From the NCBI GenBank assembly GCA_937876495.1, contig CALEGL010000124.1:1-15988 (forward strand): a stretch of 15,988 nt of DNA. Reading direction: 5' to 3'. Numbering within the stretch: the stretch's first letter is position 1; every line of letters starts with the position of its first letter. Position numbers and translations under genes: made by a program. This DNA is from an uncultured Bifidobacterium sp. Its GTDB lineage: Bacteria; Actinomycetota; Actinomycetes; Actinomycetales; Bifidobacteriaceae. Shown one piece after another: positions 1-9,466 of the stretch. The notes beneath the pieces were generated by a model that was given only the letters and a program-made list of their open reading frames with translations, searched no databases and was not told the origin of the DNA.

Positions 1-140
1 TCATCGAGGTCCCCATCGTGTTTCTCGAACGGACGCGCGGACGTTCGAAGATGGACTCCTCGATCGTGTCCGAGGCCATGCGCAGCGTGACGGTCTGGGG
101 CGTCCGCCGCAGGTTCGGGCAGCTTTTTCATGCGCGATGA
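1..140 (+). CDS. Polyprenol-phosphate mannosyltransferase (GT2), C-terminal end only
   Basis: This is the last 45 codons of a gene entering from the left edge, read in the frame whose first full codon is at base 3 and ending in TGA at 138-140. The visible peptide contains EVPIVFLERTRGRSKM followed about ten residues later by EAMRSVTVWG. That pattern (a Pro-Ile-aromatic-x-x-Arg segment, then Gly-x-SKM, then an amphipathic helix) is the usual end of the catalytic domain of GT2 dolichol/polyprenol-phosphate mannose synthases such as actinobacterial Ppm1. These enzymes move mannose from GDP-mannose to a polyprenyl phosphate at the inner face of the membrane, supplying a mannosyl donor for envelope glycans. 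The end shows no extra membrane or acyltransferase domain. The call rests on a short C-terminal motif, so the GT2 family is fairly secure while the exact acceptor or sugar is inferred. The DeoR-family gene starts only 17 bp downstream. Confidence 0.72.
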   Translation, partial: IEVPIVFLERTRGRSKMDSSIVSEAMRSVTVWGVRRRFGQLFHAR

Positions 141-142
141 TG

Positions 143-158
143 TGAGATAATGTTCGAA
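143..158 (+). promoter_or_regulatory. Extended -10 element, possible leaderless promoter for the DeoR-family gene
   Basis: The hexamer GATAAT lies at 146-151 and is preceded by TGA (143-145), giving the extended -10 form TGN-GATAAT. A start site seven bases after the hexamer falls exactly on the A of the ATG at 158. There is no purine-rich Shine-Dalgarno sequence between 140 and 158. Together this fits a leaderless transcript, which is common in actinobacteria. No good -35 box is seen at the 17-bp spacing, as is usual for extended -10 promoters. The short palindrome TTCGAA at 153-158 overlaps the start and could be part of an autoregulatory operator, but this is speculative. Confidence 0.5.
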
Positions 159-958
159 TGATTTCCTCTCAGCGTCAGCATCTCATCCTCAGCCGGCTGC
201 GCACGCGCGGAGCCGTGCGAATCACCGCGCTGTCCAAGGAGCTCGGGGTGTCGGCGATGACCATCCGACGGGACATCGCCGATCTCGCGGACAAGGGGCT
301 GCTCAAGCGCGTGCACGGCGGGGCGATCACCACCAGCGCTCTGCTCAGCGAGCCGCTGTTCTCCGTCAAGTCGCAGATGGATATCGGTCTCAAGGACGCC
401 ATCGCCCGCACCGCCGTCGACTACGTCTCACCCGGCGACGTCATCGCCATCGGCGGCGGAACCACGGCCTACGTCTTCGCCCAGCATCTGCTCGAGTCGC
501 AGCGCTGCGCCGGCATCACCATCCTCACGAACTCCATGCCCGTGGCCGAACTCGTCCAGGCGCTCGAGTCCAAGGAGGTGGAGGTCATCGTCACCGGCGG
601 CGTCATCACCCGCTCGAACTGCCTCGTCGGACCCATCGCCGACAAGGTCGTCGCATCCCTGAGGGTCAACACCGTGTTCCTCGGCACGCATTCGGTGTCC
701 CTGCCGCGCGGGTTCCTCATGCCGAACTCGCTGGAGGCCGCCACCGACATGGCGATGATGGACATCGCCGACCGCACGATCATCATCACCGACCACACGA
801 AGTGGAGCAGCACCTCGCTGTCCCTGTTCGCGCGTTTCGACCAGGTCGACACGGTCGTCACCGACGACGGGCTCGACGCCGAATCCGTCTCCGCCACGCG
901 GGACCTCGTCCCCGATCTGGTGCTCGCCCATCCGCAGGAGGCGACGGACGGGCGGTGA
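158..958 (+). CDS. DeoR/GlpR-family transcriptional repressor
   Basis: The product is 266 aa, close to the usual family length of about 250-260. Residues 4-58 form the DeoR-type winged helix-turn-helix: the stretch ITALSKELGVSAMTIRRDI is the recognition signature and ends in the wing sequence HGGA. Residues 75-232 are the sugar-phosphate sensor domain, which has the ISOCOT/ribose-5-phosphate isomerase-like fold. It shows the phosphate-binding loop GGGTT (99-103, normally DSGTT) and the late ADRTIIITDHTKW segment where family members have D-x-S/T-K. Such proteins usually repress sugar or nucleoside catabolic operons until a phosphorylated sugar binds. No sugar gene lies beside it in this window, so the target and effector cannot be named. 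The first two residues of the D-S-G-T-T loop are replaced by Gly-Gly, which may affect ligand preference. ATG 158 was chosen because it begins the domain and matches the -10 spacing. Confidence 0.92.
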   Translation: MISSQRQHLILSRLRTRGAVRITALSKELGVSAMTIRRDIADLADKGLLKRVHGGAITTSALLSEPLFSVKSQMDIGLKDAIARTAVDYVSPGDVIAIGGGTTAYVFAQHLLESQRCAGITILTNSMPVAELVQALESKEVEVIVTGGVITRSNCLVGPIADKVVASLRVNTVFLGTHSVSLPRGFLMPNSLEAATDMAMMDIADRTIIITDHTKWSSTSLSLFARFDQVDTVVTDDGLDAESVSATRDLVPDLVLAHPQEATDGR

Positions 959-1018
959 GACCGGAGGCGCGGTTCGTGTCGGTCCGGTGTTCCGCGTATG
1001 CGCTCCGTGGATGCCGTG

Positions 1019-1058
1019 AAGCCCTCTCCGGGCCATGGATGTGGCTCTTCCGGGGCTT
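1019..1058 (+). terminator. Weak two-part hairpin after the DeoR-family gene
   Basis: An outer stem AAGCCC (1019-1024) pairs with GGGCTT (1053-1058), and an inner stem GCCA (1032-1035) pairs with TGGC (1042-1045). They are separated by unpaired bases, and no T-run follows. It lies 60 bp after the stop of the DeoR-family gene and 60 bp before the next -10-like element. It could be a weak or factor-dependent termination region, but the pairing could also be chance in GC-rich DNA. Confidence 0.22.
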
Positions 1059-1118
1059 ACCGGGTTCCTTCGAGGGGATTACGCGGGCCGTGCGGGCGCG
1101 GCGGTACGCAGCCGTTCC

Positions 1119-1124
1119 TATACT
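1119..1124 (+). promoter_or_regulatory. -10-like element upstream of the ACT/DUF711 gene pair
   Basis: The hexamer TATACT at 1119-1124 matches the sigma70 -10 consensus at five of six positions and is one of the few AT-rich spots in the 212-bp gap before the ACT-domain gene. It is the same hexamer as in the rpoB promoter. A start near 1131 would give a 40-nt leader ending in the GGGGAG ribosome-binding site at 1162-1167. The -35 region at 17-bp spacing is GC-rich and unconvincing. Confidence 0.45.
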
Positions 1125-1170
1125 GAACCGGCGACGGCCATCCGCCGTCGCGACACCGATCGGGGAGCTT

Positions 1171-1443
1171 ATGAACAAGGCCATCATCACCGTCGTCGGA
1201 CAGGACACCGTGGGCATCATCGCCCGCGTGTGCACGTACCTGTCGGACCATCACGTCAACGTGCTCGACATCTCCCAGACCATCATCGACGGCTTCTTCA
1301 ACATGATGATGATCGTCGACTATGCGAAGTCGGACGTGGAGTTCGGGACCATCGTCAAGGACCTCGACGAGCTGGGCGAGGGGATCGGCGTGCGCATCCG
1401 CTGCCAGCGCGAGGAGATCTTCACCCGGATGCACCGCGTCTGA
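1171..1443 (+). CDS. Small ACT-domain protein (UPF0237 family)
   Basis: The 90-aa protein is a single ACT domain. It begins with a beta strand and the loop VVGQDTVGIIA (about residues 8-18), the ligand-loop pattern G-x-D-x-x-G-I-I-A of GcvR-like ACT domains, followed by the helix VCTYLSDHHVNVLDIS. The second half has the alternating strand-helix-strand expected to complete the beta-alpha-beta-beta-alpha-beta fold. ACT domains bind small ligands, usually amino acids, at dimer interfaces and control a partner protein; there is no catalytic domain here. The frame is open upstream, but ATG 1171 is preferred because GGGGAG lies four bases before it and the ACT fold begins at once. The next gene starts 21 bp later, and this pairing (UPF0237 followed by UPF0210) recurs in many Gram-positive bacteria from family knowledge. 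A regulatory or partner role for the next protein is inferred; the ligand is unknown. Confidence 0.9.
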   Translation: MNKAIITVVGQDTVGIIARVCTYLSDHHVNVLDISQTIIDGFFNMMMIVDYAKSDVEFGTIVKDLDELGEGIGVRIRCQREEIFTRMHRV

Positions 1444-1464
1444 GACCGCCACGGGAGGCAGATC

Positions 1465-2829
1465 ATGCTGAATATCATGGAGGTCCACGAGACCAACCAG
1501 ATGATCGAGCAGGAGAGGCTCGACGTCCGCACCATCACGATGGGCATCAGCCTCGTGGACTGCGCGGCCGACACCGTCGACGAGGTGTGCGACAGGGTGT
1601 ACCGCCGCATCACCGACAAGGCGCGCGACCTCGTGTCGGTGGGCGAGGCCATCGAACGCGACTACGGCATCCCCATCGTCAACAAGCGCATCACGGTGAC
1701 GCCGATCTCGCTCGTCGGCGCCAGCTCCTGCCGGAGCCCCGAGGACTTCGTGCGCATCGCCCACTCCCTCGACCGCGCGGCCAAGAAGGTCGGCGTCGAC
1801 CTCATCGGCGGGTATTCGGCGCTGGTGTCCAAGTCGATGACGCCGGCGGAGGAGATGCTCATCCGCTCGCTGCCGCAGGCGCTCGCCGAGACCGACATCG
1901 TCTGCTCCTCCGTCAACGTCGGGTCGACGAAGACCGGCATCGACATGGACGCCGTTGAACTACTCGGTCACGTCGTCAAGGACATCGCCTACGCCACGCG
2001 CGACGACGACAGCTACGGCTGCGTGAAGTTCGTCGCCTTCTGCAACGCCCCCGACGACAACCCCTTCATGGCGGGCGGATTCCATGGAGTGACGGAGGGC
2101 GACGCCGTCATCAACGTCGGAGTCTCCGGTCCCGGCGTGGTCTCGCGGGCGCTGGACGCCGCGGTGGGGCGCGACTTCGAGTTCCTGTGCGAGACGATCA
2201 AGCGCACGGCCTTCAAGATCACCCGCGTGGGCCAGCTCGTCGCCCAGGAGGCCGCGCGCCGTCTCGGCGTGCCCTTCGGCATCATCGACCTGTCTCTCGC
2301 CCCGACGCCCGCCGAGGGGGACTCGGTGGGCGAGGTGCTCGAGAAGATCGGCGTCGCCCAGGTGGGCGGCCCCGGCACCACCGCCGCGCTCGCCATGCTC
2401 AACGACCAGGTGAAGAAGGGCGGCATCATGGCGTCCTCCTACGTCGGTGGGCTGTCCGGCGCCTTCATTCCCGTCTCCGAGGACCGCAACATGATCGCCG
2501 CGGCGAAGTCCGGCTGCCTGACCATCGAGAAGCTCGAGGCCATGACCTGCGTGTGTTCCGTGGGGCTGGACATGATCGCCATCCCGGGGGACACCTCGGC
2601 CTCGACGATCTCCGGCATCATCGCCGACGAGGCTGCCATCGGCATGGTCAACCAGAAGACCACGGCCGTGCGCGTCATCCCCGTCTACGGCAAGACCGTG
2701 GGCGATTCGGCGAGCTTCGGCGGGCTGATGGGGTACGCGCCGATCATCCCCGTGAACACCACCAGCTGCGAGGCCTTCGTCACCCGGGGAGGGCGCATCC
2801 CCGCGCCCATCCACAGCTTCAAGAACTGA
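1465..2829 (+). CDS. UPF0210/DUF711 ("PFL family") protein of unknown function
   Basis: The 454-aa protein is full length for UPF0210. Recognisable family blocks are the N-terminal [20 protein letters not shown] segment, [11 protein letters not shown] and [17 protein letters not shown] near residues 112-160, the Gly-rich [11 protein letters not shown] near 212, and a C-terminal block running from [15 protein letters not shown] through [17 protein letters not shown] to the end. Databases label it PFL-like because its fold resembles the barrel of glycyl-radical enzymes. I see no glycyl-radical consensus R-V-[SA]-G-[YF] near the C-terminus, so pyruvate formate-lyase activity should not be assumed. 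Conserved cysteines (CVC, and one in TTSCEAF) and many glycine loops suggest a small-molecule binding or catalytic pocket. It follows the ACT-domain gene by 21 bp with a GGGAGG ribosome-binding site, so the two are probably one transcript. The family assignment is firm; the function is unknown. Confidence 0.93.
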   Translation: MLNIMEVHETNQMIEQERLDVRTITMGISLVDCAADTVDEVCDRVYRRITDKARDLVSVGEAIERDYGIPIVNKRITVTPISLVGASSCRSPEDFVRIAHSLDRAAKKVGVDLIGGYSALVSKSMTPAEEMLIRSLPQALAETDIVCSSVNVGSTKTGIDMDAVELLGHVVKDIAYATRDDDSYGCVKFVAFCNAPDDNPFMAGGFHGVTEGDAVINVGVSGPGVVSRALDAAVGRDFEFLCETIKRTAFKITRVGQLVAQEAARRLGVPFGIIDLSLAPTPAEGDSVGEVLEKIGVAQVGGPGTTAALAMLNDQVKKGGIMASSYVGGLSGAFIPVSEDRNMIAAAKSGCLTIEKLEAMTCVCSVGLDMIAIPGDTSASTISGIIADEAAIGMVNQKTTAVRVIPVYGKTVGDSASFGGLMGYAPIIPVNTTSCEAFVTRGGRIPAPIHSFKN

Positions 2830-2834
2830 GGATC

Positions 2835-2884
2835 CGGGGCCGGGGCCGGCGGGCGTTCCTCCCGTCGCGTCATGGCCGGCCCCG
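2835..2884 (+). terminator. Hairpin ending the ACT/DUF711 transcript
   Basis: Six bases after the DUF711 stop, CGGGGCCGG (2835-2843) pairs perfectly with CCGGCCCCG (2876-2884), and the bases between can form a smaller stem (GGCGGG with CTCCCGTC partners). It is followed by ATT rather than a real T-run. The position between convergent genes supports a terminator role. Confidence 0.5.
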
Positions 2885-2957
2885 ATTCAGAGGCTGTGCC
2901 GATGGGATTCCGGGCCGCCCCGCATCCGGCCGCGGTCCGATCGCGTCCGCCGGGCCT

Positions 2958-2992
2958 GCCGTCGCATGCCGTCAGCGACCCCCGGCGACGGC
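2958..2992 (-). terminator. Hairpin directly after trmL stop codon
   Basis: GCCGTCGC (2958-2965) and GCGACGGC (2985-2992) form a perfect 8-bp stem with a 19-nt loop, abutting the trmL stop codon on the minus strand. There is no U-tract on either side. Together with the hairpin at 2835-2884 it would insulate the two converging transcripts, but intrinsic termination is not proven by the sequence. Confidence 0.38.
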
Positions 2993-3643
2993 TCAGCGAC
3001 CTCCCGCGAAGCCCAGCTGCCTCCACGCCTCGTAGATGGCGATGGAGGCGCAGTTCGTCAGATTGAGGCTGCGGAGGCTCGGACGCATGGGAAGACGCAC
3101 CTGCGCCGCCACATGCGGGCCCGTCATGATGTCCATCGGGTCGGGGATGTCCCCGGGCTCCGGGCCGAAGAGCAGGATGTCCGTCGGCCGGTACTCGATG
3201 TCCGTGTACAGCGTCGTGGCATGCGCGGTGAAGGCGATGATGCGCGAGTCGGGCATGGACCTCACGAGGTCGTCGAAATCCGGATGCAGCACCACATGGG
3301 CCATGTCATGGTAGTCGAGGCCGGCCCGCCGCAGCTTGGTGTCGTGGAGGTTGAAGCCCAGCGGCTCGATGAGATGGAGGATGGTACCGGTCACCGCGCA
3401 CAGGCGGATGGCCGACCCCGTGTTCCCGGGGATGCGCGGCGAGTAGTAGCACAGATGCGGCGTGGAGGTCTGCGCCCGGGCCGCGTCCTCGGCGCTGAGC
3501 ATGGCGTCGACCACGCTGATGGGGTTGCCGTGCGCGTCGGTGACCAGTTCGTCGGGTCCGTAGTTGGACCGCCGATAGCCGTACTCGTACATCCCCTCCG
3601 GAGGATGGACGTCCTTCGCCGACCCCGTCGTCTGAGCTCCCAT
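2993..3643 (-). CDS. trmL: tRNA (cytidine/uridine-34-2'-O)-methyltransferase, SPOUT family
   Basis: The protein methylates the ribose 2'-OH of the wobble nucleotide (position 34) of certain tRNALeu species using S-adenosylmethionine. The SPOUT knot motifs are present: motif 1 IPGNTGSAIRLCAVTG (71-86), the TrmL-typical LIEPLGF and LRRAGLDYHD blocks (91-113), motif 2 LLFGPEPGDIP (157-167), and motif 3 LPMRPSLRSLNLTN ending in YEAWRQLGF (184-212). It is 216 aa with M at 3643, against about 157 in E. coli; the extra length is a 60-residue N-terminal extension that looks disordered. In motif 2 the usual E-T-R-G-L-P reads E-P-G-D-I-P, so the conserved Gly is Asp. The frame is open far upstream, but that stretch is Arg/Pro-rich and overlaps the promoter region of mutY. 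AAGGGAG lies 11 bases before the chosen ATG. The gene is divergent from mutY. Confidence 0.9.
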   Translation of the reverse strand: MGAQTTGSAKDVHPPEGMYEYGYRRSNYGPDELVTDAHGNPISVVDAMLSAEDAARAQTSTPHLCYYSPRIPGNTGSAIRLCAVTGTILHLIEPLGFNLHDTKLRRAGLDYHDMAHVVLHPDFDDLVRSMPDSRIIAFTAHATTLYTDIEYRPTDILLFGPEPGDIPDPMDIMTGPHVAAQVRLPMRPSLRSLNLTNCASIAIYEAWRQLGFAGGR

Positions 3644-3683
3644 TCCGCCGTCGTCTCCCTTCCGTCGTGTCCGTCGCGTCCCG

Positions 3684-3720
3684 CGGATCCGTGCCACGCT
3701 CGCCATTCGGATCCGTGCCA
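3684..3720. repeat. 13-bp direct repeat upstream of trmL
   Basis: CGGATCCGTGCCA occurs at 3684-3696 and again at 3708-3720, with starts 24 bp apart (just over two helical turns). Each copy contains the palindrome CGGATCCG. The pair lies 41-77 bp upstream of the chosen trmL start and about 145-180 bp upstream of mutY. Two copies on roughly the same face of the helix could be a regulator-binding pair; a chance or degenerate-duplication origin is equally possible. Confidence 0.4.
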
Positions 3721-3851
3721 TGCCATGTTTCCGAGTGTCCGTCGTGGACGGATTGGCAATGGACGCATCCTCGCCGAGCATAATGCCGCCCCTACCTCGT
3801 CCGAGTCCGGCGTCGGGATTCCTCTCGATGGGGGAGGGTCGAAGGCGTGGG

Positions 3852-3864
3852 CACAATGGAGGGG
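3852..3864 (+). promoter_or_regulatory. Possible leaderless -10 element for mutY
   Basis: CACAAT at 3852-3857 matches the -10 consensus at four of six positions and ends seven bases before the G of the GTG start at 3864, which would make the transcript leaderless. The intervening GGAGGG is too close to the GTG to act as a normally spaced ribosome-binding site. A second candidate, TTGGCA (3753-3758) with CATAAT (3779-3784), has an over-long 20-bp spacer and would give a 70-nt leader. Confidence 0.33.
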
Positions 3865-4889
3865 TGGCGGACACTCCATTCGACGGGACCGGCAGGCCTT
3901 CCAACCGCGGCGAGGCGCTGCGGCCAGATGGCGTGTGGCCGGGTTGCGGCGCGTTATCGGCGGGCGGTGCGTTCGTTGGCCCGGACGATCGCGTTGGCCC
4001 GGACGTCGCCCGCCGCGTCGCTTCGGCTCTCGCATCCTGGTGGGACGGCCATGCTCGTGACTTTCCCTGGCGCTTCGGGCGGACGACGCCGTGGGGCGTT
4101 CTCGTCTCCGAGGTGATGAGCCAGCAGACGCCCATGTCCAGGGTCGTCCCCTACTGGACGGCATGGATGCACGAATGGCCTGAGCCGTCGGCGCTCGCCG
4201 CGGCGACCTCGGCGGAGGTCATCACCGCATGGGGGCGCCTGGGCTATCCGCGGCGGGCGCTGCGCCTGAGGGAATGCGCCGAATCCATCTGCGGTCGGCA
4301 TGGAGGCCGTCTTCCGGACTCCTATGAGGAGCTCGTCGCATTGCCGGGTATCGGCGACTACACGGCCTCGGCTGTGATGAGCTTCGCCTTCGGACGGCGC
4401 ATCGCCGTGGTGGACACGAACATCCGCCGAGTGCTGTCACGGGTGTTCCTGGGGGAGGAGTCCACGGGGGGAGCGGCTTCGCGGCGGGAGCGCGACCTCG
4501 CCGAGGATGTGCTCCCCCGGGGCGCCGTGGACTCCGTCGTCTGGAACCAGGCCGTGATGGAGCTGGGCGCCGTCGTATGTACGGCGCGCACGCCCGGCTG
4601 CGAGGACTGCCCGCTTGCGCCGTTCTGCGCATTCCTTGCGGCGGGCAGGCCGGGGCTCGGCGAGCGTCGCACCAGACCTCGTCAGCGCTTCGAAGGGACC
4701 GACCGTCAGGTGCGGGGGATCGTGCTGCGCGCTCTTCGCGAGGCAGGCAGGGACGCGTCGTTGTCGCGGGTCGATCTGGAAGGGCTCTGGAAGGACCGCA
4801 CCCAGCTGGAATCCTGCGTGGCCTCGTTGGATGAGGACGGACTCGTCGAGATCGGATCCGACGGATCCGTGCGTCTCCCGCTTTCCTAA
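3864..4889 (+). CDS. mutY: A/G-specific adenine DNA glycosylase (short form without NUDIX-like domain)
   Basis: MutY removes adenine mispaired with 8-oxoguanine in the base-excision pathway. With the GTG start the protein is 341 aa. The catalytic Glu is E83 in SEVMSQQTP; the helix-hairpin-helix LPGIGDYTASAVMSFAFG spans 160-177; the catalytic Asp is D184 in VVDTNIRRV; and the [4Fe-4S] cluster ligands are C239-x6-C246-x2-C249-x5-C255. After the cluster there are only about 85 residues, ending in a short winged-helix-like segment, so the C-terminal NUDIX-like domain that recognises 8-oxoG in E. coli MutY is missing. This short form is usual in actinobacteria. The first 45 residues are low-complexity and the core starts near residue 47. 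GTG 3864 is preferred to the upstream ATG at 3720 because the intervening stretch has no domain content and the GTG fits a -10 spacing. The gene is divergent from trmL and followed by a hairpin. Confidence 0.9.
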   Translation: MADTPFDGTGRPSNRGEALRPDGVWPGCGALSAGGAFVGPDDRVGPDVARRVASALASWWDGHARDFPWRFGRTTPWGVLVSEVMSQQTPMSRVVPYWTAWMHEWPEPSALAAATSAEVITAWGRLGYPRRALRLRECAESICGRHGGRLPDSYEELVALPGIGDYTASAVMSFAFGRRIAVVDTNIRRVLSRVFLGEESTGGAASRRERDLAEDVLPRGAVDSVVWNQAVMELGAVVCTARTPGCEDCPLAPFCAFLAAGRPGLGERRTRPRQRFEGTDRQVRGIVLRALREAGRDASLSRVDLEGLWKDRTQLESCVASLDEDGLVEIGSDGSVRLPLS

Positions 4890-4938
4890 GCCGTCATACG
4901 CCGAGCGCAGGGCCGGTCCGTTCCTCGGATTCGCCCCT

Positions 4939-4961
4939 GCAGCCGTGTCCTCGACGGCTGC
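4939..4961 (+). terminator. Hairpin downstream of mutY
   Basis: GCAGCCGT (4939-4946) pairs perfectly with ACGGCTGC (4954-4961) around a 7-nt loop. It lies 50 bp after the mutY stop and 44 bp before the next -10-like element. A T-run is absent (the following bases are CGGCGTCTATT), so it is only a candidate terminator. Confidence 0.4.
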
Positions 4962-5004
4962 CGGCGTCTATTCGCCGCAGTCCGCGCCGGACCTGCTCCT
5001 CGCC

Positions 5005-5017
5005 TAGACTGAAGCCA
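5005..5017 (+). promoter_or_regulatory. Possible leaderless -10 element for the Ig-like membrane protein gene
   Basis: TAGACT at 5005-5010 keeps the key T1, A2 and T6 positions of a -10 hexamer and is exactly seven bases from the A of ATG 5017. The intervening GAAGCC is a poor ribosome-binding site. No clear -35 box is visible. It shows the same geometry as the elements before the DeoR-family gene and mutY. Confidence 0.4.
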
Positions 5018-5703
5018 TGCCATCGCGTTCCTCGAGACCCTCGTCCCCACGCCCGTCGTCCGGGCGCGGTCGACGGCTCCATCCGGGTCCGCGTCCCGGG
5101 CGGCATCCCCGGAGCGCGCGTCTGCGGCGGATGTATCTGCGTCGTCGCATCGCCGTCGGCATCGCGCTCATCCTCGTCCTGGCCCTGGTCGTCTTCTGCG
5201 TCGTCAGCCTGGTCAGAGGGGCAACGGCCGTCGTCGCGCTGGCCACGCGGGAGCAGCCCAGCGTAGCCAGATCCTCCCTGCCAAGCCCCAGCGAGACGAG
5301 CGCCGTGAAGGACTGCGGCTCGGGGGATCTGAGCCTGCAGCTCACGGCATCCTCGCAGACCGTGGCCGTCGGCGGGTCGGTGGACTTCACCGTCACCATC
5401 GTGCACGAGGGGTCGGGGAGCTGCCTGGTGGACGGGTCGAACTCCTCGAGGGTCCTGACCATCACATCGGGGAACGATACGGTGTGGACCTCCGCCTCCT
5501 GCCCGTCCGATTCGCGGATGCTTCTGATGGCCAAGGGAGACAAGGACACGGCGACGATCACCTGGAACGCCGACAGGACGGGGTCGAGCTGCGAGGAGGA
5601 TTCCGACCTGCCCCGCGTGGACGCCGGAACGTATGTGGCGAAGGTGGCGATGAAGGGGGACGCCTCGGTGTCGAGTCCGTCGGTCTCCGTCACGGTGAAG
5701 TGA
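5017..5703 (+). CDS. Single-pass membrane protein with extracytoplasmic Ig-like domain, function unknown
   Basis: The 228-aa protein has a basic, Ser/Pro/Arg-rich cytoplasmic N-terminus (1-44), one hydrophobic helix (about 45-66, AVGIALILVLALVVFCVVSL), a short linker, and a domain from about 98 to 228. The domain looks like an immunoglobulin-type beta-sandwich: alternating strands, the turn AVGGSVDFTVTI, the VWTSASC segment, and a final strand pattern DAGTYVAKVAM ending in SVTV. Four cysteines (100, 136, 162, 192) all lie outside the membrane and could make two disulfides. I recognise this layout (C...C...W-x-S-x-x-C...C followed by GTY) from small actinobacterial envelope proteins without an assigned function. 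The helix is a signal anchor by position; no signal-peptidase site is obvious. A later Met at residue 39 (5131) would trim the tail but has no better ribosome-binding site. It sits between mutY and the rpoB promoter and is probably transcribed alone. Confidence 0.82.
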   Translation: MPSRSSRPSSPRPSSGRGRRLHPGPRPGRHPRSARLRRMYLRRRIAVGIALILVLALVVFCVVSLVRGATAVVALATREQPSVARSSLPSPSETSAVKDCGSGDLSLQLTASSQTVAVGGSVDFTVTIVHEGSGSCLVDGSNSSRVLTITSGNDTVWTSASCPSDSRMLLMAKGDKDTATITWNADRTGSSCEEDSDLPRVDAGTYVAKVAMKGDASVSSPSVSVTVK

Positions 5704-5704
5704 C

Positions 5705-5719
5705 GGGCTGGCGGAGCCC
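5705..5719 (+). terminator. Small hairpin between the membrane protein gene and the rpoB promoter
   Basis: GGGCT (5705-5709) and AGCCC (5715-5719) form a 5-bp stem with a 5-nt loop two bases after the stop codon and 14 bp before the rpoB -35 box. It is short and has no T-run, so it may be a weak terminator or chance. Confidence 0.22.
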
Positions 5720-5732
5720 AGCGTGTCGTCCC

Positions 5733-5761
5733 TTGTGACGTCTGGACGAGGTTGCTATACT
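5733..5761 (+). promoter_or_regulatory. Sigma70-type promoter of rpoBC
   Basis: A -35 box TTGTGA (5733-5738) and a -10 box TATACT (5756-5761) are separated by the ideal 17 bp, and the -10 is extended by TG at 5753-5754. This is the best promoter-like sequence in the window and lies 133 bp upstream of the rpoB start, so transcription should start near 5766-5768. It makes rpoBC independent of the gene before it. Confidence 0.75.
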
Positions 5762-5767
5762 TTTGAC

Positions 5768-5893
5768 CTTGCATGAGGTATGTCATATTGCGGGCATGCT
5801 GAGAGAGCAGGGCCCGCCCGGCGTCATATGGCGGTCGTCGCACGTGTCCTGCGGATTCCGATCCGGTATCGAAAGCGAACGATAGGACGTCCA
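5768..5893 (+). promoter_or_regulatory. rpoB leader with hairpins, a mini-ORF and a possibly masked ribosome-binding site
   Basis: The leader between the predicted transcript start and the TTG start codon has three features. A nine-codon reading frame, ATG at 5773 to TGA at 5800-5802, encodes [10 protein letters not shown] stem GCGGGC (5790-5795)/GCCCGC (5812-5817), with TGCT/AGCA inside it, overlaps that frame's end. Near the start codon GTCCT (5846-5850) can pair with AGGAC (5884-5888), which holds the AGGA ribosome-binding site; this encloses a smaller CGGAT (5852-5856)/ATCCG (5861-5865) stem with a tetraloop. Pairing is read by eye; stability was not computed. Control of rpoBC translation by this leader is inference. 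Confidence 0.4.
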
Positions 5894-9457
<3,564 letters not shown>

Positions 9458-9466
9458 CATCCGCAC

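Noticed and set aside
802..1170. Upstream extension of the ACT-domain gene
   Set aside because: The extra residues have no similarity to ACT proteins and overlap the end of the DeoR-family gene; ATG 1171 has a good ribosome-binding site and begins the domain.
1035..1958. Plus-strand frame overlapping the ACT and DUF711 genes
   Set aside because: Its product is Arg/His-rich and repetitive, typical of an out-of-frame reading; both real genes overlap it with clear family motifs.
1465..2829. Reading the DUF711 protein as a pyruvate formate-lyase
   Set aside because: The label comes from fold resemblance only. No glycyl-radical motif is present near the C-terminus and no activating-enzyme gene is adjacent.
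3644..4135. Upstream extension of trmL on the minus strand
   Set aside because: The stretch is Arg/Pro/Ser-rich, overlaps the start of mutY on the other strand and shows no methyltransferase motif.
5780..5893. ATG starts for rpoB at 5780 and 5828
   Set aside because: Both would add a basic N-terminus foreign to RpoB and lack a ribosome-binding site, whereas the TTG at 5894 has AGGA at six-base spacing.
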